64,000 nucleotides of DNA, taken from the NCBI RefSeq assembly GCF_016008875.1, contig NZ_JADTQG010000013.1, positions 1 through 64,000 on the forward strand, in the 5' to 3' direction. Shown piece after piece: positions 16,482 through 26,324 of the stretch. Source of the stretch: Ectopseudomonas mendocina. GTDB lineage: Bacteria > Pseudomonadota > Gammaproteobacteria > Pseudomonadales > Pseudomonadaceae. Position 1 is the stretch's first letter, and each line of letters opens with the position of its first letter. The translations under genes and the position numbers were made by a program. The notes below the pieces were generated by a model, which saw nothing but the letters and a program-made list of their open reading frames with translations, did no database searches and was not told the origin of the DNA.

Positions 16482-18116
16482 ATGCAACTGCTCTACACCA
16501 TCCTGACCATGCTGCTGGTGGTCAGTGGCACCCGTATTACCGCCCAGTTCATTCCCTTGCCACTGCCGCTGTTGCAGATACTGATCGGCGCGCTGCTGGC
16601 GATACCCGCGTTGGGGCTGCACGTGCGGCTCGATCCCGAGCTGTTTCTGCTGCTGTTCATCCCGCCGCTGCTGTTCGTCGATGGTTGGCGCATGCCCAAG
16701 GGGCAGTTCCGCCAGTTGCGCACGCCGATCCTGTTGCTGGCCTTTGCCCTGGTGTTCTTCACCATTCTCGGGGCTGGCCATTTCATCCACTGGTTGTTGC
16801 CGCAGGTGCCGCTCGCCGCCTGCTTCGCACTGGCTGCCGTGCTGTCGCCGACCGATGCCGTGGCGGTGTCGGCGATCACCCACGGGCGCCTGCCGAGTAC
16901 CTTGAACAATCTGCTGCAGGGCGAGGCGCTGATGAACGATGCCTCCGGCCTGGTAGCGTTCAAGTTCGCCGTTGCTGCGACCCTGACCGGGGTGTTCTCG
17001 ATTGCCGATGCCGGCGTGCAGTTCGTGCTGGTGGCTTTCGGTGGCCTGGCCATTGGTGTGGCCCTGAGCTATCTGCTGGGGCGTTTGCGCGCCTGGATGA
17101 TCGCCCGTGGCTGGGAAGACCCCGCGCCGCACGTACTGTTGCTATTGCTGCTGCCATTCGCCGCCTATGTCGCCGCCGAGCACCTGGGGTTGTCCGGCAT
17201 TCTTTCCGCAGTGGCGGCGGGGATGATGCAGAGCCGCCTCGACCTGCTGCCCAGGCAGACCTCCACGCGCCTGCTCAATCGCAGCGTCTGGGCCTTGCTG
17301 GAATTCACCTTCAACGGCCTGATCTTTCTGCTGCTTGGCCTGCAGTTGCCCGACATTCTCAGTGCTGCCCTGGGCGAGCATGAGGCGCCCTGGCTGTTCG
17401 CCCTCGAGGCGCTGGCCATGGTGGTGGCGATCTACGCGATTTTGATGCTGCTGCGTTTCGTCTGGGTCTACGGCTACTGGCGGGTTTCCGGGGCTGTGCG
17501 CCGCCTGCGTGGCGCGCCGACGCGTTTCGCCGGGCAATCGCGTATCGCATTGAGCGCGGTGCTGACTCTGGGCGGCGTTCGCGGAGCGGTGACCCTGGCC
17601 GGGGTGATGTCGCTGCCGCTGCTGCTCAACAGTGGTCAGGCGTTCCCGCGGCGCGATCTGCTGATCCTGATCGCCGCCGGGGTGATCCTGCTGTCGCTAC
17701 TGGTGGCGAGCATCGTCTTGCCGCGTCTTTTGCCGCGCCTGCCGCAGGACAACGCGGCCCTGCGTGAGCGCGAGCTCAACCGTCATCGTGCGCTGATGCT
17801 GGAGTCGGCAATCCGCTATCTGGAGTCCGAGGACGAGCGCGCTATCAATGCCGAGGGTGCGATTACCTCGGCGGAGGTCAAGGCGCGACTGATGAGCGAG
17901 TACCGCGATCTGCTGGAGCGTGCCCGCGACGGCGAGGAGTCGCGCGAACAACAGCGCGAAGTGGACCGTCTGGAATACCGCCTGCGCCTGCAGGCGCTGC
18001 GCACCCAGCGGCTGGAGCTGTACCGCATGCGCAAGGACAACGAGCTGGATGACGATATGCTGAGCGAGATTTTGCGCGATCTGGATATCGCCGAGGCGCG
18101 CCTGCACAAGAGCTGA
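16482..18116 (+). CDS. CPA1 family Na+/H+ antiporter
   Basis: This 544-residue protein has about twelve membrane segments up to residue 420 and a cytoplasmic coiled tail of about 120 residues rich in charged residues. The CPA1 core motifs are visible: LSPTDAVAVSAI at about 125-136 in the unwound helix, and the GEALMNDASGLVAFKF block at about 147-162, whose Asn-Asp pair binds the cation. It exchanges Na+ (or K+) for protons across the inner membrane to hold pH and ion balance. Closest named types are YjcE and NhaP; I give no symbol because these cannot be separated by eye. Confidence 0.92.
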   Translation: MQLLYTILTMLLVVSGTRITAQFIPLPLPLLQILIGALLAIPALGLHVRLDPELFLLLFIPPLLFVDGWRMPKGQFRQLRTPILLLAFALVFFTILGAGHFIHWLLPQVPLAACFALAAVLSPTDAVAVSAITHGRLPSTLNNLLQGEALMNDASGLVAFKFAVAATLTGVFSIADAGVQFVLVAFGGLAIGVALSYLLGRLRAWMIARGWEDPAPHVLLLLLLPFAAYVAAEHLGLSGILSAVAAGMMQSRLDLLPRQTSTRLLNRSVWALLEFTFNGLIFLLLGLQLPDILSAALGEHEAPWLFALEALAMVVAIYAILMLLRFVWVYGYWRVSGAVRRLRGAPTRFAGQSRIALSAVLTLGGVRGAVTLAGVMSLPLLLNSGQAFPRRDLLILIAAGVILLSLLVASIVLPRLLPRLPQDNAALRERELNRHRALMLESAIRYLESEDERAINAEGAITSAEVKARLMSEYRDLLERARDGEESREQQREVDRLEYRLRLQALRTQRLELYRMRKDNELDDDMLSEILRDLDIAEARLHKS

Positions 18117-18246
18117 GGTGCCTGCGTTCATTCGTGGGGCGGATTCAGACGCGAGGTGAACAATCCGCCGGGCCCTACCTCAGAAGCGGGGCAGGTTGGC
18201 GGGTTGCACCCGCCCTACGGGCTCAGCCCCCCCGTATGTCAGGTTG

Positions 18247-18270
18247 CTGTGGGAGGGGCTTTAGCCGCGA
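18247..18270 (+). repeat. Solitary REP half-element
   Basis: This 24-mer (CTGTGGGAGGGGCTTTAGCC plus GCGA) is identical to each arm of the palindrome at 47-106 but has no partner arm nearby. It lies just past the dapC stop. The preceding bases (18195-18232) hold another short hairpin, GCGGGTTGCACCCGC. The gap 18117-18282 otherwise appears empty. Confidence 0.75.
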
Positions 18271-18282
18271 CTATAGAGCGCT

Positions 18283-19479
18283 TCAGGCTCTGCGAATGAA
18301 ACGGGCGATGCGCTCGGCGGCCTCGATGCATTCGGCCAGCGGCGCGACCAGCGCCATGCGCACGCGCCCGGCACCCGGGTTGACGCCATCGACCTCGCGC
18401 GACAGGTAGGAGCCCGGCACCACGGTCACGTGTTCGCTGGCGAACAGGTCGCGGGTAAAAACGGTATCGTCACCCGGCGTCCGCGCCCACAGGTAGAAAC
18501 CGCCGTCCGGGCGCTGCACGTCCATCACCGGCGCGAGGATCTCCAGCACCGCATCGAACTTCTCGCGGTACAGATCGCGGTTGGCGCGCACGTGCGCCTC
18601 GTCGTTCCAAGCCGCTACGCTGGCCAGCTGGGTTTGTACCGGCATGGCGCAACCGTGATAGGTGCGGTACAGCAAGAATTGCTTGAGGATCTCGGCGTCG
18701 CCGGCGACGAAGCCCGAGCGCAGACCCGGCAGGTTGGAGCGCTTGGACAGGCTGTGGAACACCACGCAGCGTTTGAAGTCGCTGCGGCCCAGTTCGGCGC
18801 AGGCACTGAGCAGGCCGGGTGGCGGGGCGTCCTCGTCGAAGTACAGTTCGCTGTAGCATTCGTCGGCGGCGATGACGAAGTCGTGTTCATCGGCCAGGGC
18901 GATCAGCTTCTTCAGTGTTGCCACCGGGATCAGCGCACCGGTGGGGTTGCCCGGCGAGCAGAGGAAGAGGATTTGGCAGCGTCGCCAGACCTCTGCCGGC
19001 ACCGCGTCGAAGTCCGGGTTGAAGCCGTGATCTTCCAGGCACGGCAGATAGTGCGGCTCGGCACCGGCAAGGAACGCGGCGCCTTCATAGATCTGATAGA
19101 AGGGATTGGGGCTGACTACCAGGCCCTTGGCATCACGCTCGACCACCGTCTGGGTAAATGCGAACAGCGCCTCGCGCGTGCCATTAACCGGCAGCATGTG
19201 GCGCGCGGCATCCAGCCAGCCCGCCGGCACGCCGAAGCGGCGCTCGCACCAATTGGCAATGCTCTGGCGCAACTCGGGCAGGCCCAGGGTGGTCGGGTAC
19301 ACCGCCAGTTTGTCGAGGTTGGCGGTCAGGGCCTGGCCGACGAAGTCCGGCGAGCGGTGCTTGGGTTCGCCGATCGACAGGGCGATGGGCGAGCGGTCGG
19401 CGGCAGGCTGCACGTCGCCGAGCAGGGCGCGGAGCTTTTCGAACGGGTAGGGCTGCAGCTGGGCGAGGGCGTGGTTCAT
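18283..19479 (-). CDS. dapC: Succinyldiaminopimelate transaminase DapC
   Basis: DapC is a PLP aminotransferase (class I/II) that makes N-succinyl-LL-diaminopimelate with glutamate as donor. Length is 398. The PLP lysine lies in HSLSKRSNLPGLRSGF at about 241-256, the aspartate/tyrosine block is AADECYSELYF at about 199-209, and SPGNPTGA precedes it. The N-terminal LQPYPFEKLRALLGDV is typical of DapC. It is unlinked from dapD by a transporter gene. In Pseudomonas aeruginosa dapC lies next to glnD; here a chemoreceptor gene separates them. Confidence 0.93.
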   Translation of the reverse strand: MNHALAQLQPYPFEKLRALLGDVQPAADRSPIALSIGEPKHRSPDFVGQALTANLDKLAVYPTTLGLPELRQSIANWCERRFGVPAGWLDAARHMLPVNGTREALFAFTQTVVERDAKGLVVSPNPFYQIYEGAAFLAGAEPHYLPCLEDHGFNPDFDAVPAEVWRRCQILFLCSPGNPTGALIPVATLKKLIALADEHDFVIAADECYSELYFDEDAPPPGLLSACAELGRSDFKRCVVFHSLSKRSNLPGLRSGFVAGDAEILKQFLLYRTYHGCAMPVQTQLASVAAWNDEAHVRANRDLYREKFDAVLEILAPVMDVQRPDGGFYLWARTPGDDTVFTRDLFASEHVTVVPGSYLSREVDGVNPGAGRVRMALVAPLAECIEAAERIARFIRRA

Positions 19480-19676
19480 GATGATCCGACGGGTCCTTTG
19501 TGAGGCGGCGACAAAGCTGGCGACACTAGCACGGCAGGCCCTTCGGGGAAATTCCCTTCGTTCGTCCGTTTTCCATCCGTTTAGGTCGCCAAACCGATGC
19601 CGGTGCGGCTCAAGACCGCGGATGACCGACCGATAACCCTGGCGTTATCCGTTTATCCCTCCGGTGAGCTCTCTCC

Positions 19677-21569
19677 ATGCGTACCCTCAAGTTCAGCCAC
19701 AAGATCATGCTGGCTGCTTCCCTGGTCGTCGTCGCGGCTTTCGCGTCATTTGCCTTGTATAACGATTACCTGCAACGCAATGCGATCCGCGACAATCTGT
19801 CGAACTACCTCAACGATGTCGGCCTGGTGTCCACTGGCAATATCCAGCACTGGCTCGATGGCCGTATGCAACTGCTGGACAACCTGGCCGAGTCGGTTCA
19901 GGACGACCGCTCGTCCGAGTCGCTGCGCCGCAACCTGCAACATCGCAGCATCGCTTCGGCCTTTCTGTATGCCTACTTCGGCCAGGCTGACGGTACCTAT
20001 ACCCAGTTCCCGGCCAGCGAGCTGCCTGCCGGTTACGATCCGCGTCAGCGTCCCTGGTACAAGAGCGCGGCGGGCAGCAACGGGCCTGGCCTTACCGAGC
20101 CTTATCTGGCGGCGGATCCGCGTGACGGTCTGCTGATCACCATCACGCGGCCGGTGAGCGCAGGCGGCGCCCTGCAGGGCGTGGTCGGCGGCGATCTGAA
20201 GTTGCAGACGGTCGATGACATCCTCAATTCCTTCGGCCTCGGCGGCATGGGCTACGCCTTCCTGGTCGACGAAAAGGGCACGGTATTGGTGCATTCCGAC
20301 AAGAGCCTGGTGCTCAAGACCCTGGCGGATCTGTTTCCCGGTGGTGCGCCACGTCTGCAGCCAGGCTTGCAGGAAGCTTCGTCCATCGATGGCAGCGCCC
20401 GCCTGGTCACCTTCCTGCCGGTGAAGGGGCTGACGGGCGTGAACTGGTACGTCGGCTTGTCCGTCGACGAGGGCAAGGCGTTCGCCGCGCTCAGCGAGTT
20501 TCGCGTCTCGGCGCTGATGGTCACGGTCATCGGTGTGGTCGCCATCCTGATCCTGCTCGGTGCGCTGATCCGCATCCTGCTGCGCCCGCTGCATGTGATG
20601 AGCCACGCCATGGGCGGTATCGCCGAAGGCGAGGGGGATCTTACCCAGCGCCTGACGATCGCCTCCGGTGACGAGTTCGGTGAGCTGGCCGGTGCCTTCA
20701 ACCGCTTCGTCGAACGTATTCACGAATCCATTCGCGAAGTGGCCTCGGCGACCCGCGAAGTGCATGCGCGGGTGAGCACCGTGGTGCAGGCGTCCAATGC
20801 CTCCATGGGTAACTCCAGCGAGCAGGCCGCGCGTACCGATAGCGTCGCCGCGGCGATCAACGAACTGGGCGCGGCCGCCCAGGAGATCGCGCGCAATGCC
20901 GCCGATGCCTCGGTGCAGGCCAGCGACGCGCGCCGCGATGCCGAGGAAGGCCAGGGCATGGTGGAACGTACCCTGGGGTCGATGGGAGAGCTGTCGGAGA
21001 AGATTCAGGCCTCCGGTCGTCATATCGAGCTGCTCAGCGAGAAGAGCAACGACATCGGCCAGATCCTCGACGTGATCAAGGGTATTTCCGAACAGACCAA
21101 CCTGTTGGCGCTCAATGCCGCCATCGAGGCGGCGCGTGCCGGCGAGGCCGGGCGTGGCTTCGCCGTGGTCGCCGATGAGGTGCGCAACCTGGCGCAGCGT
21201 ACGCAGAGCTCGGCGCTGGAAATTCAGCAGATGATCGAGCAGTTGCAGGCCGGGGCCCGTGACGCCGTGGCGACCATGACCGAAAGTCGTCGCTTCAGCG
21301 ATGACAGCGTGCGCATCGGTGGGCAGGCCGGCGAGAACCTGCGCGGGGTGACCCATCGCATCGGTGAAATCGACGGCATGAACCAGTCAGTGGCCACCGC
21401 CACCGAGGAGCAGACCTCGGTGATCGAGAGCCTGAACATGGACATCACTGAGATCAACACGCTGAACCAGGACGGTGTGCGCAACCTGCAGTCCAGCCTC
21501 AGCGCCTGTACCGAGCTGGATCAGCAGGTCCGCCGCCTCAAGCAACTGGTGGACAGCTTCAGAATCTGA
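19677..21569 (+). CDS. Methyl-accepting chemotaxis protein with dCache domain
   Basis: The 630-residue receptor has a transmembrane segment at about 10-28, a periplasmic dCache_1 domain at about 35-275, a second membrane helix at 282-304, HAMP at about 305-358 and a signalling hairpin. The tip contains [20 protein letters not shown] and the usual methylation helices flank it. In the sensor domain, RQRPWYKSA and a downstream VVGGDL match the amino-acid-sensing dCache pattern known from PctA-like receptors of Pseudomonas. So an amino acid ligand is likely but inferred. No che genes are near. It is convergent with glnD. Confidence 0.92.
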   Translation: MRTLKFSHKIMLAASLVVVAAFASFALYNDYLQRNAIRDNLSNYLNDVGLVSTGNIQHWLDGRMQLLDNLAESVQDDRSSESLRRNLQHRSIASAFLYAYFGQADGTYTQFPASELPAGYDPRQRPWYKSAAGSNGPGLTEPYLAADPRDGLLITITRPVSAGGALQGVVGGDLKLQTVDDILNSFGLGGMGYAFLVDEKGTVLVHSDKSLVLKTLADLFPGGAPRLQPGLQEASSIDGSARLVTFLPVKGLTGVNWYVGLSVDEGKAFAALSEFRVSALMVTVIGVVAILILLGALIRILLRPLHVMSHAMGGIAEGEGDLTQRLTIASGDEFGELAGAFNRFVERIHESIREVASATREVHARVSTVVQASNASMGNSSEQAARTDSVAAAINELGAAAQEIARNAADASVQASDARRDAEEGQGMVERTLGSMGELSEKIQASGRHIELLSEKSNDIGQILDVIKGISEQTNLLALNAAIEAARAGEAGRGFAVVADEVRNLAQRTQSSALEIQQMIEQLQAGARDAVATMTESRRFSDDSVRIGGQAGENLRGVTHRIGEIDGMNQSVATATEEQTSVIESLNMDITEINTLNQDGVRNLQSSLSACTELDQQVRRLKQLVDSFRI

Positions 21570-21577
21570 ATCCGGTC

Positions 21578-21603
21578 CTGGGTGCGGCGCCCGCCGCATC
21601 CAG
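21578..21603. terminator. Bidirectional hairpin between the chemoreceptor gene and glnD
   Basis: A 12-bp stem (CTGGGTGCGGCG at 21578-21589 and CGCCGCATCCAG at 21592-21603, one wobble pair) lies in the 38-bp convergent gap. There is no strong T-run, so termination may be partial or Rho-assisted. Confidence 0.5.
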
Positions 21604-21607
21604 GTGC

Positions 21608-24304
21608 TCAGAAGGTGATCTGCGTCGTGCTCGGGGCACTTGGCTCGGCGAGCTTGGCGATGATCGCTTCTTGCAGGCGCGCGCAGAACTCGGGGTCGGA
21701 CAGCGGCTGGCCCTTGTCGTCGGTGATGAAGAATACATCTTCGACGCGCTCGCCGAGGGTGGCGATCTTGGCGTTCTGCAGCGACAGATCGTATTCGAGG
21801 AAGATGCGTCCGATCCGAGCCAGCAGGCCGGGACGGTCTGGGGCGGTCAGCTCGAGGATGGTTACCGGCCGCTGCGCGTCATTGTGAATGGTCACCTGCG
21901 GGGCGAAGGCGAAGTGCTTGAGCTGGCGTGGCACCCGGCGCTGGATGATGGTCGGGTAGTCGTCGGGGTTCTTCAGCGCTTCGATCAGGCCGGCGCGGAT
22001 CTGCTGGATGCGCGCCGGGTTGTCACCGATCGAGCCGCCCTCGGCATCCAGCACCACATAGGTATCGAGGGTGAACTGGCTGGTGGAAGTGATGATCCGC
22101 GCGTCATGAATGTTCAGGTTGAGCTGGCTCATCGCCGCCACGGTCACGGCGAAGAAGTCATGCTGGTCCGGTGCGTAGATGAAGATCTGCGTACCGCCCT
22201 CGAACTCGCGCTGGGTGGTTTCCTTCATCAGTACCAGTGGGCCGCCATCGTTAGGATGCTGGAGAATGGCGTCTGTATGCCAGGCCACGTCGCTGGCGGT
22301 GTGGCGCAGAAAGTAGTCGTCGCCGAGCTGGCTCCATAGCTGCTCGGCGTCGTCCGGGTCGGTACCGCCGCGCACCAGGATGTCCAGGGCGGCGCTCTGC
22401 GTCTGGCGAATCTGTTCTTCGCGATCCAGCGGGTTTTCCAGGCCGCGGCGCAGGGCGCGCTTGGTCTCGGTGTAGAGCTGACGCAGCAGGCTGGCGCGCC
22501 AGGAATTCCACAGGCTGGGGTTGGTGGCGTTGATGTCGGCCACGGTCAGCACGTAGAGGTAATCCAGGTGCGTCTGGTCGCCGACGAACTGGGCGAAATC
22601 GTGGATCACCTGCGGGTCGGAGAGGTCCTTGCGTTGCGCGGTGGTGGACATCACCAGGTGATGCTGCACCAGCCAGACGATCAGCGCGCCGTCCCAGGCC
22701 GGCAGATGATGGCGACGGGCGAAGGCTTCGGCATCCACCGCGCCGAGTTCGGAGTGATCGCCGCCGCGGCCCTTGCCGATATCGTGGTAGAGGCCGGCGA
22801 GGTAGATCAGCTCCGGCTTGGGCAGCTTTTCGATCAGCTTGCTGGCCAGCGGAAATTTCTCCGCCAGCTCCGGCCAGCGGAACTTGCGCAGGTGTTTGAT
22901 CAGATTGAGGGTGTGCGCATCGACCGTATAGATGTGGAACAGGTCGTGCTGCATCTGCCCGACGATATGGCCGAACTCCGGCAGGTAGCGGCCGAGAATG
23001 CCGTAGCGGTTCATCCGCCGCAGGTTGCGGTGAATACCTTCCTTGCACTTGAACAGTTCGATGAACAGGCTGGTGTTGCGAATGTCCTTGCGGAACTCGT
23101 CATCGATCAGGTGGCGGCTGTCACGTAGCAGGCGGATGCTGTCGGCGCGTACGCCCTTGATCTCCGGGTGCTGCGCCATCAGCACGAAGATTTCGATGAT
23201 GGCGAACGGCGTCCGTTTGAAGACGTTCGGGTGGGTGACCTCGATGTAGCGGTCGCGCACTTGGAAGCGACTGTTCAAGGGCGTTGCCGGGCCACTTTCG
23301 CCGGCACGCAGGATGACTTCCTCGAAGTGCTGGTTGATCAGATCCGACAGTTCGGAGATGGCCATCACCACGCGGTAGTACTTCTGCATGAAGTGTTCGA
23401 TGCTGCGCTTGCCGTCGCCGTCCTGATAGCCGAACAGAGCGGCGATCTTCGCCTGGTAATCGAACAGCAGGCGGTCTTCGGCGCGCCCGGCCAGCATGTG
23501 CAGGGCGTAACGCACCTTCCACAGGAACTCCTGGCTGGAGGAGAGCAGGGCGTATTCGCTCTCCAGCAGAAAGCCCTGGCCGACCAGGGCTTGCAGATTG
23601 AGCGTGTCGAACTGGCGGCGGGCGACCCACAACACCGTCTGGATGTCGCGTAGGCCGCCGGGCGAGCCCTTGACGTTGGGCTCGAGGTTGTATTCGGTGT
23701 CGTTGTACTTGGCGTGGCGCGCTCTGCGCTCGTCGCGCTTGGCCTGGTAGAAGTGCTTGCTCGGCCACATCTGCTCTGTGCTGGTGACCTGCTGCATGCG
23801 CTGGCGCAGGCGCTCCGGGCCGGCGATGGTGCGGCTTTCCATCAGGTTGGTGATCACCGTCAGGTCGGCGCGCGCCTCTCCGGCGCATTCATCCACCGAG
23901 CGCACGCTCTGGCCGACTTCCAGGCCAATATCCCAAAGCAGGGTGAGGAAGCCTTCGATGGGCTCGCGGAACACCTCGTGATCGTCGCTGCCGAGCAGGA
24001 TCAGCAGGTCGATATCCGAGTAGGGGTGCAGTTCGCCGCGGCCGTAACCACCGACGGCAAGCAGGGCGATATCGGCGTCCCCGCTCCAGGCGAAGCGCTT
24101 CCACGCCTCCTGCAGGATCTGGTCGACGAACCAGGCGCGATCCTCGACCAGGCGGCGAATGTCGCGACCCTCGCGAAAGCGCGCATCAAGGACTTCACGC
24201 GCGCTGCGGATGGCCTTCTTGAATGCGGCGATGGGGCTGGACTTGAGCGCCAGCTCGGCCTGGAACTGACCACGGTCAAACAGTTCGGGGTCCATCTGCG
24301 GCAT
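21608..24304 (-). CDS. glnD: Bifunctional uridylyltransferase/uridylyl-removing enzyme GlnD
   Basis: GlnD senses glutamine and adds or removes UMP on PII (GlnB/GlnK), thereby setting glutamine synthetase and NtrC activity. The nucleotidyltransferase motif is [17 protein letters not shown] at about 85-101. The HD domain shows [14 protein letters not shown] at about 500-515. Two ACT domains lie near 690-760 and 800-880 ([33 protein letters not shown]). Start at 24304 (MPQMDPELF) gives 898 residues, the usual Pseudomonas size. The map gene lies 60 bp upstream. Confidence 0.96.
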   Translation of the reverse strand: MPQMDPELFDRGQFQAELALKSSPIAAFKKAIRSAREVLDARFREGRDIRRLVEDRAWFVDQILQEAWKRFAWSGDADIALLAVGGYGRGELHPYSDIDLLILLGSDDHEVFREPIEGFLTLLWDIGLEVGQSVRSVDECAGEARADLTVITNLMESRTIAGPERLRQRMQQVTSTEQMWPSKHFYQAKRDERRARHAKYNDTEYNLEPNVKGSPGGLRDIQTVLWVARRQFDTLNLQALVGQGFLLESEYALLSSSQEFLWKVRYALHMLAGRAEDRLLFDYQAKIAALFGYQDGDGKRSIEHFMQKYYRVVMAISELSDLINQHFEEVILRAGESGPATPLNSRFQVRDRYIEVTHPNVFKRTPFAIIEIFVLMAQHPEIKGVRADSIRLLRDSRHLIDDEFRKDIRNTSLFIELFKCKEGIHRNLRRMNRYGILGRYLPEFGHIVGQMQHDLFHIYTVDAHTLNLIKHLRKFRWPELAEKFPLASKLIEKLPKPELIYLAGLYHDIGKGRGGDHSELGAVDAEAFARRHHLPAWDGALIVWLVQHHLVMSTTAQRKDLSDPQVIHDFAQFVGDQTHLDYLYVLTVADINATNPSLWNSWRASLLRQLYTETKRALRRGLENPLDREEQIRQTQSAALDILVRGGTDPDDAEQLWSQLGDDYFLRHTASDVAWHTDAILQHPNDGGPLVLMKETTQREFEGGTQIFIYAPDQHDFFAVTVAAMSQLNLNIHDARIITSTSQFTLDTYVVLDAEGGSIGDNPARIQQIRAGLIEALKNPDDYPTIIQRRVPRQLKHFAFAPQVTIHNDAQRPVTILELTAPDRPGLLARIGRIFLEYDLSLQNAKIATLGERVEDVFFITDDKGQPLSDPEFCARLQEAIIAKLAEPSAPSTTQITF

Positions 24305-24364
24305 GCAATTGCCTTCCTTTATATAGGGCACAGGATGCGACTTGCGCACCGTTGCGGTTGTGTC

Positions 24365-25147
24365 TCAGGCGGACGTGCGCGGCAGGGTGTCGTCGCTGCG
24401 CAGGGTCAGGATCTCGTAGCCATCGGCGGTGACCAGCACGGTGTGCTCCCATTGGGCGGAAAGCTTGCGGTCCTTGGTGATGGCCGTCCAGCCATCGCCG
24501 AGCAGGCGGGTTTCCGCGCGACCCTGGTTGATCATCGGCTCGATGGTGAAGGTCATGCCTTCCTTGAGCTCCATGCCGGTGCCGGCCTTGCCGTAGTGCA
24601 GCACCTGCGGCTCTTCATGGAACACGGCGCCGATGCCATGGCCGCAGTATTCGCGGACTACGGAGAAGCCGTTCTTCTCGGCATGCTTCTGGATCACTTC
24701 GCCGATATCGCCCAGGCGTGCGCCCGGTTTGACCAGTTCGATGCCTTTATACATGCACTCCTGAGTGACCTTGGCCAGACGCTCGGCCCATTCGGCGACC
24801 TTGCCGACCATGAACATCTTGCTGGTATCGCCGTGGTAGCCATCCTTGATCACGGTGATGTCGATGTTCAGTACGTCGCCATCCTTCAACGGCTTGTCGT
24901 TGGGAATGCCATGGCACACCACGTGGTTGATCGAGGTGCAGATCGACTTGGGGAAGCCCTTGTAGTTGAGCGGGGCGGGGATGGCCTTCTGTACGTTGAC
25001 GATATAGTCGTGGCAGAGGCGGTCCAGCTCTTCGGTGGTCACGCCCGGCTTGACGTGCTCGCCGATCATCTCCAGCACTTCGGCGGCCAGGCGGCCGGCC
25101 ACGCGCATTTTCTCGATTTCTTCGGCGGATTTGATGGTGACGGTCAT
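24365..25147 (-). CDS. map: Methionine aminopeptidase type I
   Basis: Map removes the N-terminal methionine from new proteins as they leave the ribosome. The 260-residue length is typical of type Ia. Metal ligands are visible in LNIDITVIKDGYHGDTSKMF (two Asp), GHGIGAVFHEEP (His) and MTFTIEPM (Glu), with a last Glu in WEHTVLV. The ATG at 25147 (MTVTIKSAEE) is chosen over the longer upstream frame. The gene is divergent from rpsB, an arrangement common in gammaproteobacteria, and may share a transcript with glnD. Confidence 0.96.
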   Translation of the reverse strand: MTVTIKSAEEIEKMRVAGRLAAEVLEMIGEHVKPGVTTEELDRLCHDYIVNVQKAIPAPLNYKGFPKSICTSINHVVCHGIPNDKPLKDGDVLNIDITVIKDGYHGDTSKMFMVGKVAEWAERLAKVTQECMYKGIELVKPGARLGDIGEVIQKHAEKNGFSVVREYCGHGIGAVFHEEPQVLHYGKAGTGMELKEGMTFTIEPMINQGRAETRLLGDGWTAITKDRKLSAQWEHTVLVTADGYEILTLRSDDTLPRTSA

Positions 25148-25188
25148 ATGAAGCTCTCGGGCGCGTACGGAAAAGGGGAGTATCTTAG

Positions 25189-25316
25189 CAGCTACGAGGC
25201 GCAAGCCCCAAAAGGCAGCTGCAAGCCTCTAGCTACAAGCCGCAAGCTGAGCGCGGTGATCGCCGGTGCAGGGGGTTCGCCTCTACTTGCAGCTTGAAGT
25301 CTGTAGCTTGCGGCTG
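25189..25316. repeat. CAAGCT-rich repeat block upstream of rpsB
   Basis: This block carries several copies of CAAGC and AGCTTG words. AGCCGCAAGCT at 25238-25248 is inverted as AGCTTGCGGCT at 25305-25315. It is the style of short repeat seen in many Pseudomonas spacers. Its right end lies eleven bases from the rpsB -10 box, so it supplies the -35 region. The remaining part of the 325-bp map-rpsB spacer is the rpsB promoter and leader. Confidence 0.55.
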
Positions 25317-25326
25317 CTTTGTGTGG

Positions 25327-25472
25327 TATAAAACGCGCCGCTTTACGGGCACTAAGTCCGAAAGCCTAAACCCACACACGTATCGACACGGTTTCCTGGG
25401 TGCCTTTCGACAAGTTCGAGGGTTGGAAACTGGGATGCGTGGAGGCCTAACCCGACTTATCAAGGAACTATC
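25327..25472 (+). promoter_or_regulatory. rpsB -10 box and long structured leader
   Basis: TATAAA at 25327-25332 is a good -10 box; the -35 is weak (TTGCGG at 25308 is too close). Transcription should start near 25339, leaving about 130 bases of leader ahead of rpsB. In gammaproteobacteria the rpsB leader binds S2 and represses rpsB-tsf. Here paired segments such as GGTTTCC and GGAAAC (25389-25395 and 25426-25431) suggest a fold, but I could not confirm the known S2 motif by eye. Confidence 0.45.
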
Positions 25473-26213
25473 ATGTCCCAAGTCAACATGCGCGATATGC
25501 TGAAGGCCGGTGTGCACTTCGGCCACCAGACCCGTTACTGGAACCCGAAAATGGGCAAGTACATTTTCGGCGCGCGCAACAAGATTCACATCATCAACCT
25601 CGAAAAAACCCTGCCGATGTTCAACGAAGCCCAGGCTTTCGTTGAGAAGCTGGCTGCTGGCAAGAACAAGATCCTGTTCGTCGGCACCAAGCGTTCCGCT
25701 GGCAAGATCGTTCGCGAAGAAGCTGCTCGTTGCGGCTCGCCGTTCGTCGATCACCGCTGGCTGGGCGGCATGCTGACCAACTACAAGACCATCCGTGCTT
25801 CGATCAAGCGCCTGCGCGAGCTGGAAACCCAGTCCCAGGACGGCACCTTCGCCAAGCTGACCAAGAAAGAAGCCCTGATGCGTTCCCGTGATCTGGAAAA
25901 ACTGGATCGCAGCCTGGGTGGTATCAAGGACATGGGCGGTCTGCCGGACGCTCTGTTCGTGATCGACGTTGACCACGAGCGCATCGCTATCACCGAAGCC
26001 AACAAACTGGGCATCCCGGTCATCGGCATCGTCGATACCAACAGCAGCCCGGAAGGCGTTGACTACATCATCCCGGGTAACGACGACGCCATCCGCGCCA
26101 TCCAGCTGTACATGGGTGCCATGGCCGACGCCGTGATCCGTGGTCGCAGCAACGCTGGCGGCGCGACTGAAGAGTTCGTCGAAGAAGCCGCAGCCGAGAG
26201 CGCCGAAGGCTAA
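25473..26213 (+). CDS. rpsB: 30S ribosomal protein S2
   Basis: S2 binds late to the 30S subunit near the head-body junction and is needed for S1 docking. The 246-residue protein shows the family blocks [20 protein letters not shown] at 5-24, [12 protein letters not shown] at about 91-102, [13 protein letters not shown] at about 158-170 and [19 protein letters not shown] near 190-208. It opens the rpsB-tsf-pyrH-frr series. Strong codon bias with frequent GAA, GCT and CGT separates it from the neighbouring genes, as expected for a highly expressed gene. Confidence 0.98.
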   Translation: MSQVNMRDMLKAGVHFGHQTRYWNPKMGKYIFGARNKIHIINLEKTLPMFNEAQAFVEKLAAGKNKILFVGTKRSAGKIVREEAARCGSPFVDHRWLGGMLTNYKTIRASIKRLRELETQSQDGTFAKLTKKEALMRSRDLEKLDRSLGGIKDMGGLPDALFVIDVDHERIAITEANKLGIPVIGIVDTNSSPEGVDYIIPGNDDAIRAIQLYMGAMADAVIRGRSNAGGATEEFVEEAAAESAEG

Positions 26214-26253
26214 GCGGTAACGCCAAGCATTTAGCGTTATGCGCTGTGCAAGA

Positions 26254-26275
26254 AGGGGGCTAGGCCCCCTTTTTG
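26254..26275 (+). terminator. Intrinsic terminator or attenuator between rpsB and tsf
   Basis: AGGGGGC pairs with GCCCCCT around a short loop at 26254-26270, followed by TTTTT. It is strong enough to stop part of the transcripts and would set the S2 to EF-Ts ratio. tsf starts 50 bases later with its own ribosome site. Confidence 0.8.
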
Positions 26276-26324
26276 CCACTCAAAGATTTGATTTGGTTGA
26301 AGACCTACCGAGAGGATTTTCAAG

